NCBI GenBank assembly: GCA_963920525.1
Contig: OY986438.1
Location: 74,110,136 to 74,174,135 of the forward strand
Direction: 5' to 3'
Origin: Dichetophora obliterata
Lineage: Eukaryota; Arthropoda; Insecta; Diptera; Sciomyzidae
DNA length: 64,000 nucleotides
The notes under the pieces were generated by a model that saw only the letters and a list, made by a program, of their open reading frames with translations, ran no database searches and was not told the DNA's origin. Numbering within the stretch: position 1 is the first letter of the stretch; each line of letters opens with the position of its first letter. Positions 54,061-64,000 of this stretch are shown piece by piece. The position numbers and the translations under genes were made by a program.

Positions 54061-55560
54061 AGTTCATTCAATGGCAAAATAATGCAGATTAACTTCAAAA
54101 CAAACAAACTGGCTGAAGTACCGACAATACATTAGTAGTCATTTATAGCTCAAACCCTTGCTAAAAAGTGGAGATGAGATTGGCTCAGCCATTGATAGCT
54201 GTAGTAATACACTAATCTCAGCGGCTGAATATGTAACTCCTGTAAATAAAATAACTCAAGCATAAAGTCAAATGAGGACCTCAATAGAAATTGAAGAATT
54301 TCTTAGAGAAAAACGAACTCTAAGAGAATGGCAGCAAAGAAGATCGCTTCGAGCTAAGCAAAAACTCCTTTCAGCTGTCAGGCGACTAAAAGAATTGCTA
54401 AATACTGAGTCAGAACAAAATTTAAAGCTATATACGCAAAAGATAACTCCAACAGATCAACAAATTATTCCTTATGGAAGGCAAATAAAAACATAAAAAT
54501 TCCAAAAGAGTGTGAAGCGCTTTTACGAGCAAAAAATGGGATATGGGCGAGTGATTAAGAAAAAGCATTTGCCTTTGCTGAGCACTTAAAATCTGTATTT
54601 CAGCCGAGTCCAACCAGTAACAATTTTGAGATTCCTAACTTGCCTACCCAAGCGAGGGAAAGCCCACTAAAAGTTAAAGTTGAAGATATTGACGGAATGA
54701 TAAAAACAAATTTTATACTAAGAAAGTACCGGGGTATGATCTTATTACTCCAAAAATGATAAAAAAGTCTCCAAGTATTGCTATTAAAATATTATCACAT
54801 ATATTTAATGCAATATTGAGGATTGGTTATTTCCCAATGTCTTTTAAAGTTTCACAGATAACTATAATTCCCAAACCTGGAAAAGACCCGACCCAAAAAT
54901 GCTCTTACAGACCAATAAGTTTGCTTTCTATACTTTCAAAACTATTTGAAAAGTTGTAAAAGAAATAAGGAAAGCCTTTGAAGAAAAAAAATACTGTTCT
55001 GCGATTTTCTTAGATGTTGCTCAGGCATTTGATAGAGTCTGGCATGAAGGTTTGATATACAAAATAAACTTTTGTTACCTGTTTACTGCCATAAAATTCT
55101 AGAATCATACCTATAGAATCATATCATAGAAAGTTTAGAGTAAAATTAAAAAACTTTGTTACATCTAATTTTCATATATCAGCTGGAGTTCCTCAAGGTA
55201 AAGTCACTTCAACAATTACTGATGACACAGCTATTTTGAGCACCCATTCAAACCCTATAGTTGCATCCAAGGACCTAAATGAACATCTAAAAACTTTGCG
55301 GACAGAAACATGTGCTACAGTTATGCTTAATCATATACCTATTTCTCTATTATCTAGGCGAAAGCATATTGAGTCCAAGAAAATTTAATATAAAGAAAAA
55401 TTAAGCTAAAGGCTCTTAAGTTAAACTGGCTACTTAATAGGAGTTCAAGGCTCCAATTGGAACATAAGGTGTTGCTATACAATACTGTAATTAAACCAAT
55501 TGGGACGTGCGGAGCACAGCTGTAAATGCCAGTTCTTTTAATGTTGAGCTAATTTAGCGT
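54061..55560 (+). pseudogene. jockey ORF2 linker and reverse transcriptase remnant
   Basis: 54272-54496: a Lys/Arg-rich linker (EFLREKRTLREWQQRRSLRA). 54670-54958: KKSPSIAIKILSHIFNAI, GYFPMSFKVSQITIIPKPGK and SYRPISLLSILSKLFEKL (RT). Then FEEKKYCSAIFLDVAQAFDR (first catalytic Asp) and ISAGVPQGKV; the second catalytic motif is degraded to TITDDTAILSTHSN. Frames are broken by deletions throughout. Confidence 0.78.
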
Positions 55561-56739
55561 TCAAAATCGAAAATTATTCGCACAATTACGAATGCACCAT
55601 GGTTTGTAAATAATTAAAATATCCCTAAAAACCTTAATGTTCCTTCAATTAAAAGCAGTCTTAGTGCATTCAATCAAAAATACAAAGAGCAACTTCAACA
55701 CCATCCGAATTTTTTGGCAAAAAAGCTTGCTCAAACCACTAATAAATACCACACGCCGGATTAACCGTCGTATTATACATAAATCGTTACTTTCGTTATA
55801 ATGAGCTTGGCCCCGTCCGTCTTGCCGTACATATGTGAGCAATGCTCTAATCCTTTCATATATAAATCTACAGCTAATAGAATAGAACATGATTATCCAG
55901 AGCGAGACCACGCCCGTCTTGCCTGACATATGCAGGAGCAAGGCCACGTCCATCTAGCCCAGTGTTGCCAGGTTAGGGGATTTTCCCTAGATTTAGGGAT
56001 TTTTTAGGGAGATTTTAAATGTTTATAGGATTATTTGAAAAATTGACTTTGGAAATAAAGTTTTCTTACTTTTCCTTAAAATTATGCTAGCAATTTATGA
56101 AAAGAAGATATTTGGCTTCTTGGGTATTTCAGCAACACTTTATAAAAACAGCTGAATTGGCAACACTTCAAAAAAATTACCAATTATTTCCCACTTCACT
56201 TCAAACTTGCTTCACGCTTTACTTGCAATTGATTGATTCTGTTAAAAACAAAGCAAGTATAGGAAAAACTAAAGACAAAAAGATATGCCCAAAAATATAC
56301 CAAAAAGTGGGAGACGGAGCCTCCTTTTAAAAGTAAGACTTAATTTTTAGGTCAATTTCACATTGGACAATTGAGAACTATGAAGCAACTTTTTGCCCTT
56401 GTTAAAGACGTCCAACAGCTCAGCCCTTTCAATACATAGGCTTGCACTGCAGTTGCACTACTTTTCAGTTGCCCCCTATAAAATACTAATAAAAATTAAA
56501 ATTATTATTGTATTATTTTTGCTAACTATAAATTTGTTCCTATCACTGGATATGGATTAGTATATATTTAGTTTTAGGTTAAGATTTGATGAATTATTGT
56601 TAGTTTTTAAGAGAAAGATTCAATAAATAATAATAAGAAACGTTAAAAAAATGTGCCATTGCATGGTATTGGGAAAGTTTTATCGACTATTTGGAAATCG
56701 TGATGAATTTTTTAATATTTATAAATAGTGTATCCGGGA
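55561..56739. other. Unassigned, with a decayed direct repeat and a possible MITE
   Basis: 55804-55850 and 55899-55945 share a motif (ccgtccgtcttgccg..catatg / cgcccgtcttgcctgacatatg). 55961-56170 starts cagtgttgccagg and ends ttggcaacactt, a possible 210-bp MITE without a clear target duplication. The rest is AT-rich. Confidence 0.35.
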
Positions 56740-57130
56740 ATAAACCTAGGGTTCTTGTTGTACCACGCCCTATACCGCTTAGATTGTAGGTCTGGTTTTT
56801 GTTTATTTGGATATTATCATTTGAAATACTTATTTCTGATATTGTTATTTCTGATATTGTTACAAATTTATTTTTTGGATGTCCCCCAGTTGGGCAGACT
56901 GGAGGTTTCTCGAGTTTTCCGATTGTTCTGTGTATCGGACGTTCCTATTGGAGCTATTGCGTCCCCAATAGCTATTGTTATTATTGTAGGAACTACCGGC
57001 ATTTCTATTATTCAAAGAATTGTTGTGTCTTTGATTACACTGTGCATTAGGATGCATCTTTTTTAAAGTGAAAACTTCTTTAGGCGCGTTGAACGATTTT
57101 GGTAGAGGGTAAATATTTGGTCTGCGTCAT
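56740..57130 (-). pseudogene. gypsy gag C-terminal fragment
   Basis: From about 57120 leftward: IYPLPKSFNAPKEVFTLKK, then NAQCNQRHNNSLNNRNAGSS and NVRYTEQSENSRNLQSAQLG, an Asn-rich low-complexity tail as found at gag ends of 17.6/297-like gypsy elements. Weak zinc-finger potential. A fragment only. Confidence 0.5.
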
Positions 57131-57208
57131 CATAGCAGCGAGTAGTTTCCGTCATAAAGACAGCGAGTAGTTTCCGTCATCAAGACAGCGAGTAGCTCTC
57201 GTCATCAA
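57130..57208. repeat. 25-bp tandem repeat, three units
   Basis: agcgagtag recurs at 57137, 57162 and 57187; unit about 25 bp (gacagcgagtagtttccgtcatcaa) with few mismatches, followed by a diverged fourth unit near 57215. It lies at the edge of the fold-back repeat. Confidence 0.75.
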
Positions 57209-57239
57209 AAGGGACAGCGAAGCGAGTAGCTTTTTAAGT

Positions 57240-57400
57240 GACGCTCTTGGATCTTGACTACCAGGCGCTCAGCAAATAAAGTAAGCAACCATCAATAAGT
57301 TCCTCTGCTAACGCATCGTTCTTTTCCCTCCCTTTGCTCCGCTGCGAAACAATGAATGTTACTGTTTTTTTAATGTATATGTAGAGCTAGCTGTAGTCTT
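57240..57400. repeat. Fold-back repeat family segment
   Basis: gctcttggatcttgactacca, cgctcagcaaataa, gcaaccatcaataagtt, tttgctccgctgcgaaac and tgtatatgtagagctag match segments at 13527-13880 and (inverted) 14090-14165. Related to the fold-back element that follows. Confidence 0.6.
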
Positions 57401-57420
57401 TAAAATTTTTGATATTTGGT

Positions 57421-58231
57421 TTTTGTTTGACTAGCCGTGAAGTCTCTTTTGATGCCTCCACTTGAGATTTTGCTACCAGGCAAACAGAAAACATAGCAAG
57501 CAAAATGCGGTTTATTTTCTGTTTCAGTTCATCCCCTCTTACGTTGCGCAACTGTTGTGAACCATTCCAATCTCTCTGCGTTGTTGTTGTAGATTTGCCA
57601 TGTAATTGTTATCCAGTTAGCTGGAATTTTTTTAGACTTTTTTGTAGCTATAGTCGGCATATGACAATTAATTTATTTTTTAAAAAGGTTTAAATCAATT
57701 TTTAAAATTTTGTATAAATTGCTAAAACTATTTCTTTTAAGTAAAATAGCTACCATATCAAAAATATATACACATAATTCATATCATTTATTTAAATTAT
57801 TCTATTAATTTAAAAATTTATATATATCTTTTTATATAATAATAATAATAAGAATACATGTACGCTATATTTATATGGTGTTGTTTAGTAAAATAAGAAT
57901 ATATAAGAAACAAATAGTTGTACCAATATTATATAAACTTTAATATATGTATATATAAACTTCTAAAAAATACTACGATATCATATGCCTACTGTAGCTA
58001 CAAAAAACATCTAAAAAAAAGTCCAGCTAACTGTACAACAACAATTATCAAGCAAATCTACAACAACAACGCATGGATCACAGTGGTTGCGCAGAGTCAG
58101 AGAGGACGAACCGAATCGGCGGCAGAAAATAAGCCGCACTTTGCTTGCTATATTTTCTGTTTGTCTGGTAGCAAGATTTAAAGTGGAGGCATTAAAAGAG
58201 ACTTCACGAAAGTCAGTTAAACAAAAATATA
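57421..58231. repeat. Fold-back element: ~245-bp inverted arms around ~315-bp spacer
   Basis: Left arm 57421-57664 (tgaagtctcttttgatgcct ... tagctatagtcggcatatg) and right arm 57981-58231 read as its reverse complement, about 80% alike by eye. The spacer (57665-57980) is nearly pure AT. Arms include gcaaacagaaaacatagcaag and ttattttctg words. No transposase frame. It resembles FB/Galileo-type or other long-inverted-repeat elements in layout; family not proven. Confidence 0.82.
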
Positions 58232-58290
58232 AACATGAAGAATTGAAAACTCATCTTTTTATTTATTTCAGCTACAGCTCTGAAAGTTAT

Positions 58291-58470
58291 TTTGCTTTAT
58301 TGGTCGTGAAGTCTCTTTTAATGCCTCCACTTGAGATCTTGCTACCAGGCAAACAGAAACCGTAGCAAACAAAGTGCTGCTTATTTTCTGTCGCGGATTC
58401 GTTTCATCCCTTCTAACGCCGCGCAACCCTGTGCAAAAGCTCTCCTCTGTGCGTCGTAGATCAGTGGCCG
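58291..58470 (+). repeat. Third copy of the fold-back arm
   Basis: cgtgaagtctcttttaatgcctcc onward repeats the left arm in the same orientation to about 58440 (ccgcgcaaccctgtg). It is closer to the right arm in some positions. It adjoins the SINE. Confidence 0.75.
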
Positions 58471-58501
58471 TCACCAGTGCTGCCATGAAAAAAATTTTCA
58501 T

Positions 58502-58765
58502 ATCGTTACTTTCGCAATATGAACATAAATGATTGAGAACTGGACCGACGAGTTTTATGTCGACTCCGAACAACTTATGTTCTCAAGAAACTTTACATGG
58601 CAATGTTTACTCTCTGAGGTTTGCTATTGTCTACAGAGAGGTGGAAGCCGAACATAAATATTAATTCAATTGAAAAAACATTCTGTCTGAGCTGGGCTTT
58701 TAACCGGGGTTTTTTAGCTTACGGGCCACGCACACTACCAGTAAGCTACGGCCACCACTCATATA
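58502..58765 (-). mobile_element. tRNA-derived SINE, copy 2
   Basis: Reverse complement matches 44053-44293: head ggccgtagcttactggtagt (A box region with one base changed), a degraded B box (ggttaaaagcc), then cagctcagacagaa, caattgaattaatattta, tctgtagacaatagcaaacc and ggtccagttctca. The tail diverges after atcattta. The damaged B box suggests an older or inactive copy. Confidence 0.82.
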
Positions 58766-58865
58766 AGTTAAGACAACTAACATTCTAATTAATAAAATAT
58801 GCTAAATACTACAATAATATAATTTGTAGTGACCATTAAATAAATAAAGCTTCCTGAAGTAGAAC

Positions 58866-59205
58866 GCTAAAGAAAAACTAAACAAAAAGTCTCTACAAAT
58901 AAGCAGCAATTAAATGACTTCAAACTAAAAGTCAAATCTAGTGAAAAATTAAAACAAAAAGTCTCTAAAAATTAGTAACAGTGACATTTACTTAAAGCCG
59001 AACTCAGTGAAAAATTAAAACAAAATGGTTCTAAAAATTAGCAGCAGTTAAGTGACACTAAACTAAAAATTCAATTTTGCGATAAATTAAAACAAAAGCT
59101 TCTAAAAATTAGTAACAGTGACATTGACTTAAAGCCAAACTTAGTAAAAAAAAAATTAAAGCAAAACGCTCCTAAAAATTAGCAGCAGTTACACTAAACT
59201 AAAAG
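58866..59205. repeat. Minisatellite, ~65-70 bp unit, about five units
   Basis: gaaaaattaaaacaaaaagt..tctaaaaattag(t/c)a(a/g)cagt recurs near 58870, 58940, 59005, 59085 and 59150, alternating two unit types (one with 'gtgacat..actta', the other with 'cagttaagtgacac'). So the higher-order period is about 135 bp. It lies upstream of the gypsy gag. Confidence 0.75.
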
Positions 59206-59989
59206 GTTCCTGAAGTAGGTTGAATTAAGTGCTTGTTGAACTGCGGAGAAAATGTGTAAAGGTTCATGTAGATTTTCAACACATCACTCTGACTAGTCTT
59301 AAATCAATTGGACAGAATTTTTTGCTTTTTTATTTTTTTTATTCTTCAATATTTTTAACTTAAAGAAAAACATTTCTTTAGTTTATATAAAAAAAGGAAA
59401 TTCTATCATTTAGTAAATAATTTCATTTAGTATATAAAGTTCATTTAGTAAATTTATAAAGTTGCTGAAAAGCGATCAAAAATAATTTCCAATCAGTTCC
59501 TCATAAGCTTGAAACTCAGTTGCATCTTATAGTTCATCAGCTTTGAGCATGTTCGCAGAACTATATAGTTCATCAGCTTTAAGCATGTTCGCGGAACTAT
59601 ATAGTTCCAGCAGTTCTATTTATAAGAATGAAAGTAACAAAAGCATGTTCAATGTCATTTCGTGATTGTTTTGTTTCATAGGTTAAAAGCAAAAATAAAC
59701 AGCAATGCTGGACAATGCACACAACTGGAATGACGATATATCATTTTTTATTTTATCTATTATTTCTTTCACTCTCTTTCACATGCATAAATGGCTTACT
59801 TGTCGTCGCTCAAACAATTCGATTAAGTTATGTAAGTGCGAATGAGATGTGGCTCAATTAAAAATATGTTATTGCAATTGGAACTGTTTGGACATGCTTA
59901 AATCGTACAGATGGAATGATTGGAACTATGTCCGAGAGTGAACACAGTTCCATTAACTATGTAGGTCCGGAACGACCGAACTCTAGTAT
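59206..59989. other. Leader-like stretch with a 36-bp tandem repeat
   Basis: 59529-59564 and 59565-59600 are 36-bp copies of atagttcatcagcttt..agcatgttcgc..gaactat, with a partial third (atagttccag). Otherwise AT-rich. It probably includes the missing 5' LTR or leader of the gypsy element that starts coding at about 59990, but LTR edges could not be set. Confidence 0.5.
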
Positions 59990-61432
59990 TAAAGCAATAG
60001 ATAAATTGCCAGCTAGTGAAATGTTTACGCGAATTCTCAGGGAAACCTGGAGGATTTAATTCATGGCGTAAAACTGTAGATAGAATTTTTACCATCTACG
60101 ATAGCCTAAGAGGAACACCTAGATACTATGCAATACTGCATATGGTGCGTCATAAAATTATCGGAGATGCCTATACTGCTTTTGACTCGTATCGAACTCC
60201 ACTCGACTGGGGGAAAATCAAAAATGTCTGATGATGCATTACTGAGACAAGAGGGATATCGGTACACTGAATATCAATTAACTACTCTTTCCCAGCGCAA
60301 CAATTCAATTTCTGATTTTTATCAACAAGTATATCAACACTTGTCTCTGATATTAGATAAAATTTCATGTTTAGACCTAACCGAAGAGTCACTCTCTGCC
60401 ATGACAAACGCATATAGAGAGAAGGCCTTAGATACATTTATACGCGGCCTGAAAGGCTACTTGCCGAGATTGCTTAGTGTAAGAGAACCAAGCACTCTTC
60501 CACAAGCACTTCATATTTGTCTTAAGCTAGACAATATGACCTATAGAATGAACTACGCACATAATAGTCATCCAACATTTAGAAGACCAATTATCCTATC
60601 CCACCACCAAGACCAATACGACTTAATCAACAATTTACTGAAAATAATTTTTATCCAGAACTAACTCACGTTCCACGACGTCACGACCACAACTTTAGAC
60701 AACCAAACTCTCTTTTCCAAAATCGTCAACAATATCTACCAGTACAAAGACCATTTAATAATCAACCCTTTACCCCACCAATGCAAAGGCCATTCAATAA
60801 CCAATCATTTAACCCATGGACGGAAAGACAATTTAATAATCAACCTCTTTTATCATTCCAATCTAACACAGATCCAGAACCAATGGACACCAGTACTATT
60901 CAATCAAGACAAATAAATTACGCTAACAGGCCACAAATCCAACAAACAGCTGCTCCAAAGCGACCGCTCCCTAGTACTCAATTCCGGCAGCCGAACAAAT
61001 ATCCACGAATAAACAATCTCGAATCCAATACACATACTGATTTAAATTACCCGATTGAAGAAAATCAAGACCAATTCATCCAAAATGATCTGAGCGAACA
61101 ATTCACTACGAATTACGAAAATACTGTAGAAACCGAAATTCTAGATCAACCACAAGAACTCGATGATATTTATTTTTTAGACTAAACCAATCCTCGCTTC
61201 CATACTTCGAGCATACAAAAAAAAGCGGGAAAATCGTAAAATTTCTCGTCGACACAGGCTCTAATAAAAACTACGTACAAGCAAGACATATCAAAAATCA
61301 AATTCCAAACAATAAACCATTTTTCGCGAACTCTGTAGGAGGTAGTATTAAAATAACTCATCATGCCCTTATAGACCTAAGAACCTAGACAAGGACAAAA
61401 ACAAACATTCTTTATTCTTCCAGATTGAAGAT
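59990..61432 (+). pseudogene. gypsy (17.6/297-like) gag and protease, cut by a second gypsy
   Basis: Gag: FSGKPGGFNSWRKTVDRIFT and DAYTAFDSYRTPLDWGKIKN; a frameshift near 60265; then YQLTTLSQRNNSISDFYQQV and YREKALDTFIRGLKGYL. Then an Asn/Gln-rich region with repeated 'RPFNNQ.FNPW' words (60781-61185, ending in an acidic LDD stretch). In the next frame the protease LPYFEHTKKSGKIVKFLVDTG follows, with the catalytic DTGS near 61252-61263. Coding stops at 61432, exactly at the LTR of a second gypsy element on the other strand, so this one is truncated by insertion. Confidence 0.85.
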
Positions 61433-61920
61433 TGTTAGGATAGCTTGGTTGCTATTGAAGTCCAAAAAAACACAATATTTAATTTTAGTTTTAATTTTAT
61501 TTATTTCGGTTAGATCGCGTGTGACCAAACATTTTCAATACAGTTACCCTCCTTGACTGACTTTTTATGCTAGTCTTAATCTAAAAAGAAACTTACGAAG
61601 AAGGGTGTAAGTGACAAAAGTAGAAAGTCAAGTATCGATGCAATTCGACATTGATACTTGAGTTCAATGACTAAACGCGAAACTATAAGAATAAACGAAA
61701 TATGACCCGGTCATTAACTTGAATAATTTATTGTGGAATTTGGAGTTCAATAAATTCCGAAATATGACGCGGTCAATAACTTTAATAAGTTATTGTGGAA
61801 TTTGGAGTTGAATAAATTCCGCGCTATTTGATACTGCACTTACACTTAGGGTGATAAGTGCAATATGAGTTTATATGTAGTATGAACGAAGTATGTATTG
61901 ATTTGCATTGTCACGCTACA
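61433..61920 (-). repeat. gypsy 2, 3' LTR
   Basis: 488 bp, TG..CA at both edges (tgttaggatagc on the left; attgtcacgctaca on the right). It contains two 62-bp tandem units (61696-61757, 61758-61819) starting cgaaatatgac. It is adjacent to a polypurine tract on the internal side. The partner 5' LTR would be beyond 64000. Confidence 0.75.
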
Positions 61921-61933
61921 CCTCCCCTCTTTT
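61921..61933 (-). other. Polypurine tract
   Basis: On the minus strand aaaagaggggagg ends directly at the LTR edge; this is the usual primer site for plus-strand DNA synthesis. Confidence 0.75.
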
Positions 61934-62147
61934 GGAAAAAAAAAAATAATTAGTTTGAAGATTTTTTTTTTTATATTAATTTTAAGTGACAAATTATGTT
62001 ATTTATATTTTGAAAAATGTTGAATAAAGAAATTATGTACAAATATTAATATTTACTTAATAAAATTCTTATTTAATGTTTTTGAATACAGGATATACAT
62101 TTTTTTTTTTGTTTTATTAATACTACAGTAAAATGTAGGTAAAGTTG
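61934..62147. other. gypsy 2 non-coding 3' region
   Basis: Very AT-rich, no ORF. It lies between the polypurine tract and the minisatellite. Confidence 0.5.
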
Positions 62148-62360
62148 GGATTATTAAAAATACAATAATGTTGGTAAATTTGAGATTATTAAAAATACAG
62201 TAATGTTGGTAAATTTGAGATTATTAAAAATACAGTAATGTTGGTAAATTTGAGATTATTAAAAATACAGTAATGTTGGTAAATTTGAGATTATTAAAAA
62301 TACAGTAATGTTGGTAAATTTGAGATTATTAAAAATACAGTAATGTTGGTAAATTTGAGC
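62148..62360. repeat. 35-bp minisatellite, six units
   Basis: The unit gattattaaaaatacagtaa tgttggtaaatttga repeats at an exact 35-bp step (ttggt at 62171, 62206, 62241 ...). The inner units are identical by eye; the first carries a/g changes (caataatg). It lies in the 3' region of gypsy 2 where an env gene would be in env-bearing relatives. Confidence 0.92.
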
Positions 62361-62401
62361 TCAAATGTTTATAATTATTATGTAGATAGAAATTTTCATG
62401 A

Positions 62402-64000
62402 TTATCCTAATTTTAATCTATTTTTGTGTACATTTAATGTTTTTGAACCGTTTGTAATTGTGCAATTTCCTCTGTTATCCATTTCAATCACTTGATAAGG
62501 ACCCTTGAAGACATTGTCTAGTTTGTGACTAGCATCGTCGTACAAATAGACCTTATCATTTAGTTGAATTGATTGCCCTGAACAATTTCTGTCATATAGT
62601 TCCTTTGATTTTAGCTTTGCATGATCTACAAGTTTTAAAGCGCGCTTGTGAGCTTCTTGAAGTCTAAATTTCAGCTCTTTATCATATGCTTCAAAGTTAT
62701 AAATTGGTGATGTTTTCTTATTCATAAAGCTATAGGGCTGTGGTATTTTTCCAAATACTAGCTCAAACGGAGCGTAGCCATGAACTAACGATGGTGTTGT
62801 ATTGTAACAATATACAAAATACGTTAAACATTCGTCCCAATCGGCTTTATCAGGGGAAAGGTACGATCGTATGTACTCATTAAAGGTTCTATGACTGCTT
62901 TCGACCATTCCTAAAGTTTGATGGTGATAAGGGGTTGAATAAATTTGGTTTATATTTAGAAGTTTACATATCTCTGCAAATATTTGATTTTTATACTCAG
63001 TTCCTAAATCGGTGAGTATTTCTTTAACTGAGCCGTATATCAAAATACAATTGGCGACGATTGCTTTTGCTATAGTTTTGGCTGACTTGTTTGTAACTGG
63101 AATTGCTATGAGATATTTTGTAAGTTCACACATGATTGTTACTGCGTATTCATTACCCAAGATCGATATTGGTAATGGACCTATTGTCCATATTGACAGA
63201 ATATCAATTTGTATTCTGTCAGAAGGCTTTTGAGGTGTTTGAGTAATTACCAATGGTTCTTTGGATTTTATGCCTGACTTGTTTACTTTGCATTTTTCGC
63301 AATTCTTCACAAATTTACGCACATCATAGGTTATATTTTTCCATGTGTAATATTTTCTAATTTTTGTTAATAGTCGGTTAATTCCGCTATGTCCACCTAG
63401 GCTTGGATCATTGTGGAATTTAATTAAAATTTCAGTTTTTTCATTTGGATCCGTTATTGTTTTAATTTCTGGCGTTAACGCAATTTTCATTTTCTTTAAT
63501 AACTCGTTGCCTACTTCTTTAAAATTGAATACACTTGTATATTTAAAAAGGTCATCATTTAATGCAATTTTTATGTTGCTTAAACCTATTTTGTTGACTA
63601 ATTTTTCAAGTCTAGGGAAGAATTTCTCTAGTAAAATTTTCCCTTGAACAATTAGGTTTTTGACATATACTTCTAGAAGTTTTATTTTTCCTTTCATAAT
63701 GAGTAGTTTCTGCATGCTTTCATTTAATTTAAGGCAAGGTATTTTTTTCATTCCCTTGTGAGTTATCGTTTCATATATTTGTTGTCTAATTTCATTTGTT
63801 TTCACAGGTGAAGGGTTTATATTTACGTTTTCATGGGATTTTGATCTTGTTTGCACTGCACAAATCTGTGCGTTATCTACATTAAGGCGTTTGATAAGCC
63901 CAAAATCAATACGCGATAATGCATCAGCGCCACAGTTGTCTTTACCTTTTATATATTCAATATCGAATTCTTCGAGATCAAGACGCATACGGGTGAGTTT
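62402..64000 (-). CDS. gypsy 2 pol: RNase H end and integrase, open to the window edge
   Basis: The 528-aa frame (63988 to 62402) is unbroken and continues beyond 64000. In order: end of RNase H (IKGKDNCGADALSRIDFG), a charged linker, integrase zinc finger (FHNDPSLGGHSGINRLL ... NCEKCKVNKSG), catalytic core with Asp (RIQIDILSIW), Asp (EILTDLGTEYKNQIF) and Glu (TLGMVESSHRTFNEYI), then the C-terminal DNA-binding part ending KTLNVHKNRLKLG and a TAA. Integrase inserts element DNA. The intact frame indicates a young element. No env follows. Upstream domains are outside the window. Confidence 0.9.
   Translation of the reverse strand, partial: KLTRMRLDLEEFDIEYIKGKDNCGADALSRIDFGLIKRLNVDNAQICAVQTRSKSHENVNINPSPVKTNEIRQQIYETITHKGMKKIPCLKLNESMQKLLIMKGKIKLLEVYVKNLIVQGKILLEKFFPRLEKLVNKIGLSNIKIALNDDLFKYTSVFNFKEVGNELLKKMKIALTPEIKTITDPNEKTEILIKFHNDPSLGGHSGINRLLTKIRKYYTWKNITYDVRKFVKNCEKCKVNKSGIKSKEPLVITQTPQKPSDRIQIDILSIWTIGPLPISILGNEYAVTIMCELTKYLIAIPVTNKSAKTIAKAIVANCILIYGSVKEILTDLGTEYKNQIFAEICKLLNINQIYSTPYHHQTLGMVESSHRTFNEYIRSYLSPDKADWDECLTYFVYCYNTTPSLVHGYAPFELVFGKIPQPYSFMNKKTSPIYNFEAYDKELKFRLQEAHKRALKLVDHAKLKSKELYDRNCSGQSIQLNDKVYLYDDASHKLDNVFKGPYQVIEMDNRGNCTITNGSKTLNVHKNRLKLG

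Larger units (their letters stand above)
50040..55560 (+). mobile_element. jockey-type LINE, decayed, interrupted by an RTE LINE
   Basis: ORF1 remnant (50510-51302), RTE insertion (51314-53230), ORF2 endonuclease (53235-54060), a hairpin rearrangement inside it (53567-53830) and RT (54640-55560). The 5' end is unclear; 50040-50500 is non-coding leader-like sequence. Many stops; not active. The 3' end merges into unassigned sequence. Confidence 0.82.

Noticed and set aside
55961..56170. hAT MITE with CAGTGTTGCC ends
   Set aside because: The ends are roughly inverted, but no 8-bp duplication could be found, so it is only noted inside the stretch description.
56799..57066. Plus-strand hydrophobic ORFs as a membrane protein
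   Set aside because: They mirror an Asn-rich gag tail on the minus strand; AAC/AAT codons read backwards give hydrophobic residues.
1..64000. CRISPR array, bacterial operon or symbiont DNA
   Set aside because: Repeats have transposon or minisatellite structure, coding regions are split by introns, and no spaced uniform direct repeats of CRISPR type occur.

Overview
This is AT-rich nuclear DNA from an insect, most likely a brachyceran fly. The evidence is the mix of repeats (jockey-, LOA/R1- and RTE-type LINEs, Ty3/gypsy and BEL/Pao LTR elements, mariner, piggyBac and hAT relatives, a tRNA-derived SINE) and two intron-bearing host-gene fragments. Species cannot be read from the sequence. Most of the window is layered transposon insertions. 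I see no bacterial-type operon, CRISPR array, rRNA or free tRNA gene.

Layout. 1-11027 is a recent tandem duplication. Each unit holds a dead Tc1/mariner-like transposase joined to a broken LINE, followed by the last exon of a methuselah-like GPCR. Unit 1 keeps the exon (3491-3734) and later took a 309-bp hAT-like MITE. Unit 2 has its exon cut by a BEL/Pao remnant (6401-10617). 11248-13090 is a decayed piggyBac. 13520-15905 holds a fold-back repeat with a nested MITE, a TTA-flanked MITE and a dead mariner. 16094-18690 is a possible large non-autonomous element with internal inverted repeats. 19155-24530 is a LINE on the minus strand lying between direct copies of a ~720-bp repeat; a third, inverted copy lies at 27300-27855. 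25588-26120 is an unrecognised Cys-containing ORF, perhaps transposase-derived. 29842-30517 (minus) carries two exons that look like the 3' end of the ICA69 (islet cell autoantigen 1) gene. 31085-34350 holds RTE and LINE fragments.

36271-45780 is the best-defined element: a Ty3/gypsy retrotransposon with two LTRs, a 5-bp target duplication and a primer-binding site that fits tRNA-Leu. Inside it sit a 5'-truncated LOA/R1-like LINE (10-bp target duplication) and a tRNA-derived SINE. A second SINE copy lies at about 58502-58765 on the minus strand. 50150-55560 is a degraded jockey element interrupted by an RTE LINE (11-bp target duplication, TAAG tail) and carrying an internal hairpin rearrangement. 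57421-58450 is a long-inverted-repeat fold-back element. The right end holds a gypsy gag/protease (59990-61432, plus) cut by a second gypsy (minus): LTR, polypurine tract, 35-bp minisatellite and an open integrase-containing pol that runs off the window.

The only likely functional host coding sequences are the GPCR terminal exon and the two ICA69-like exons. Their other exons are outside the window or beyond repeat-filled introns. The most informative content is the insertion order and the rearrangements rather than a new pathway.
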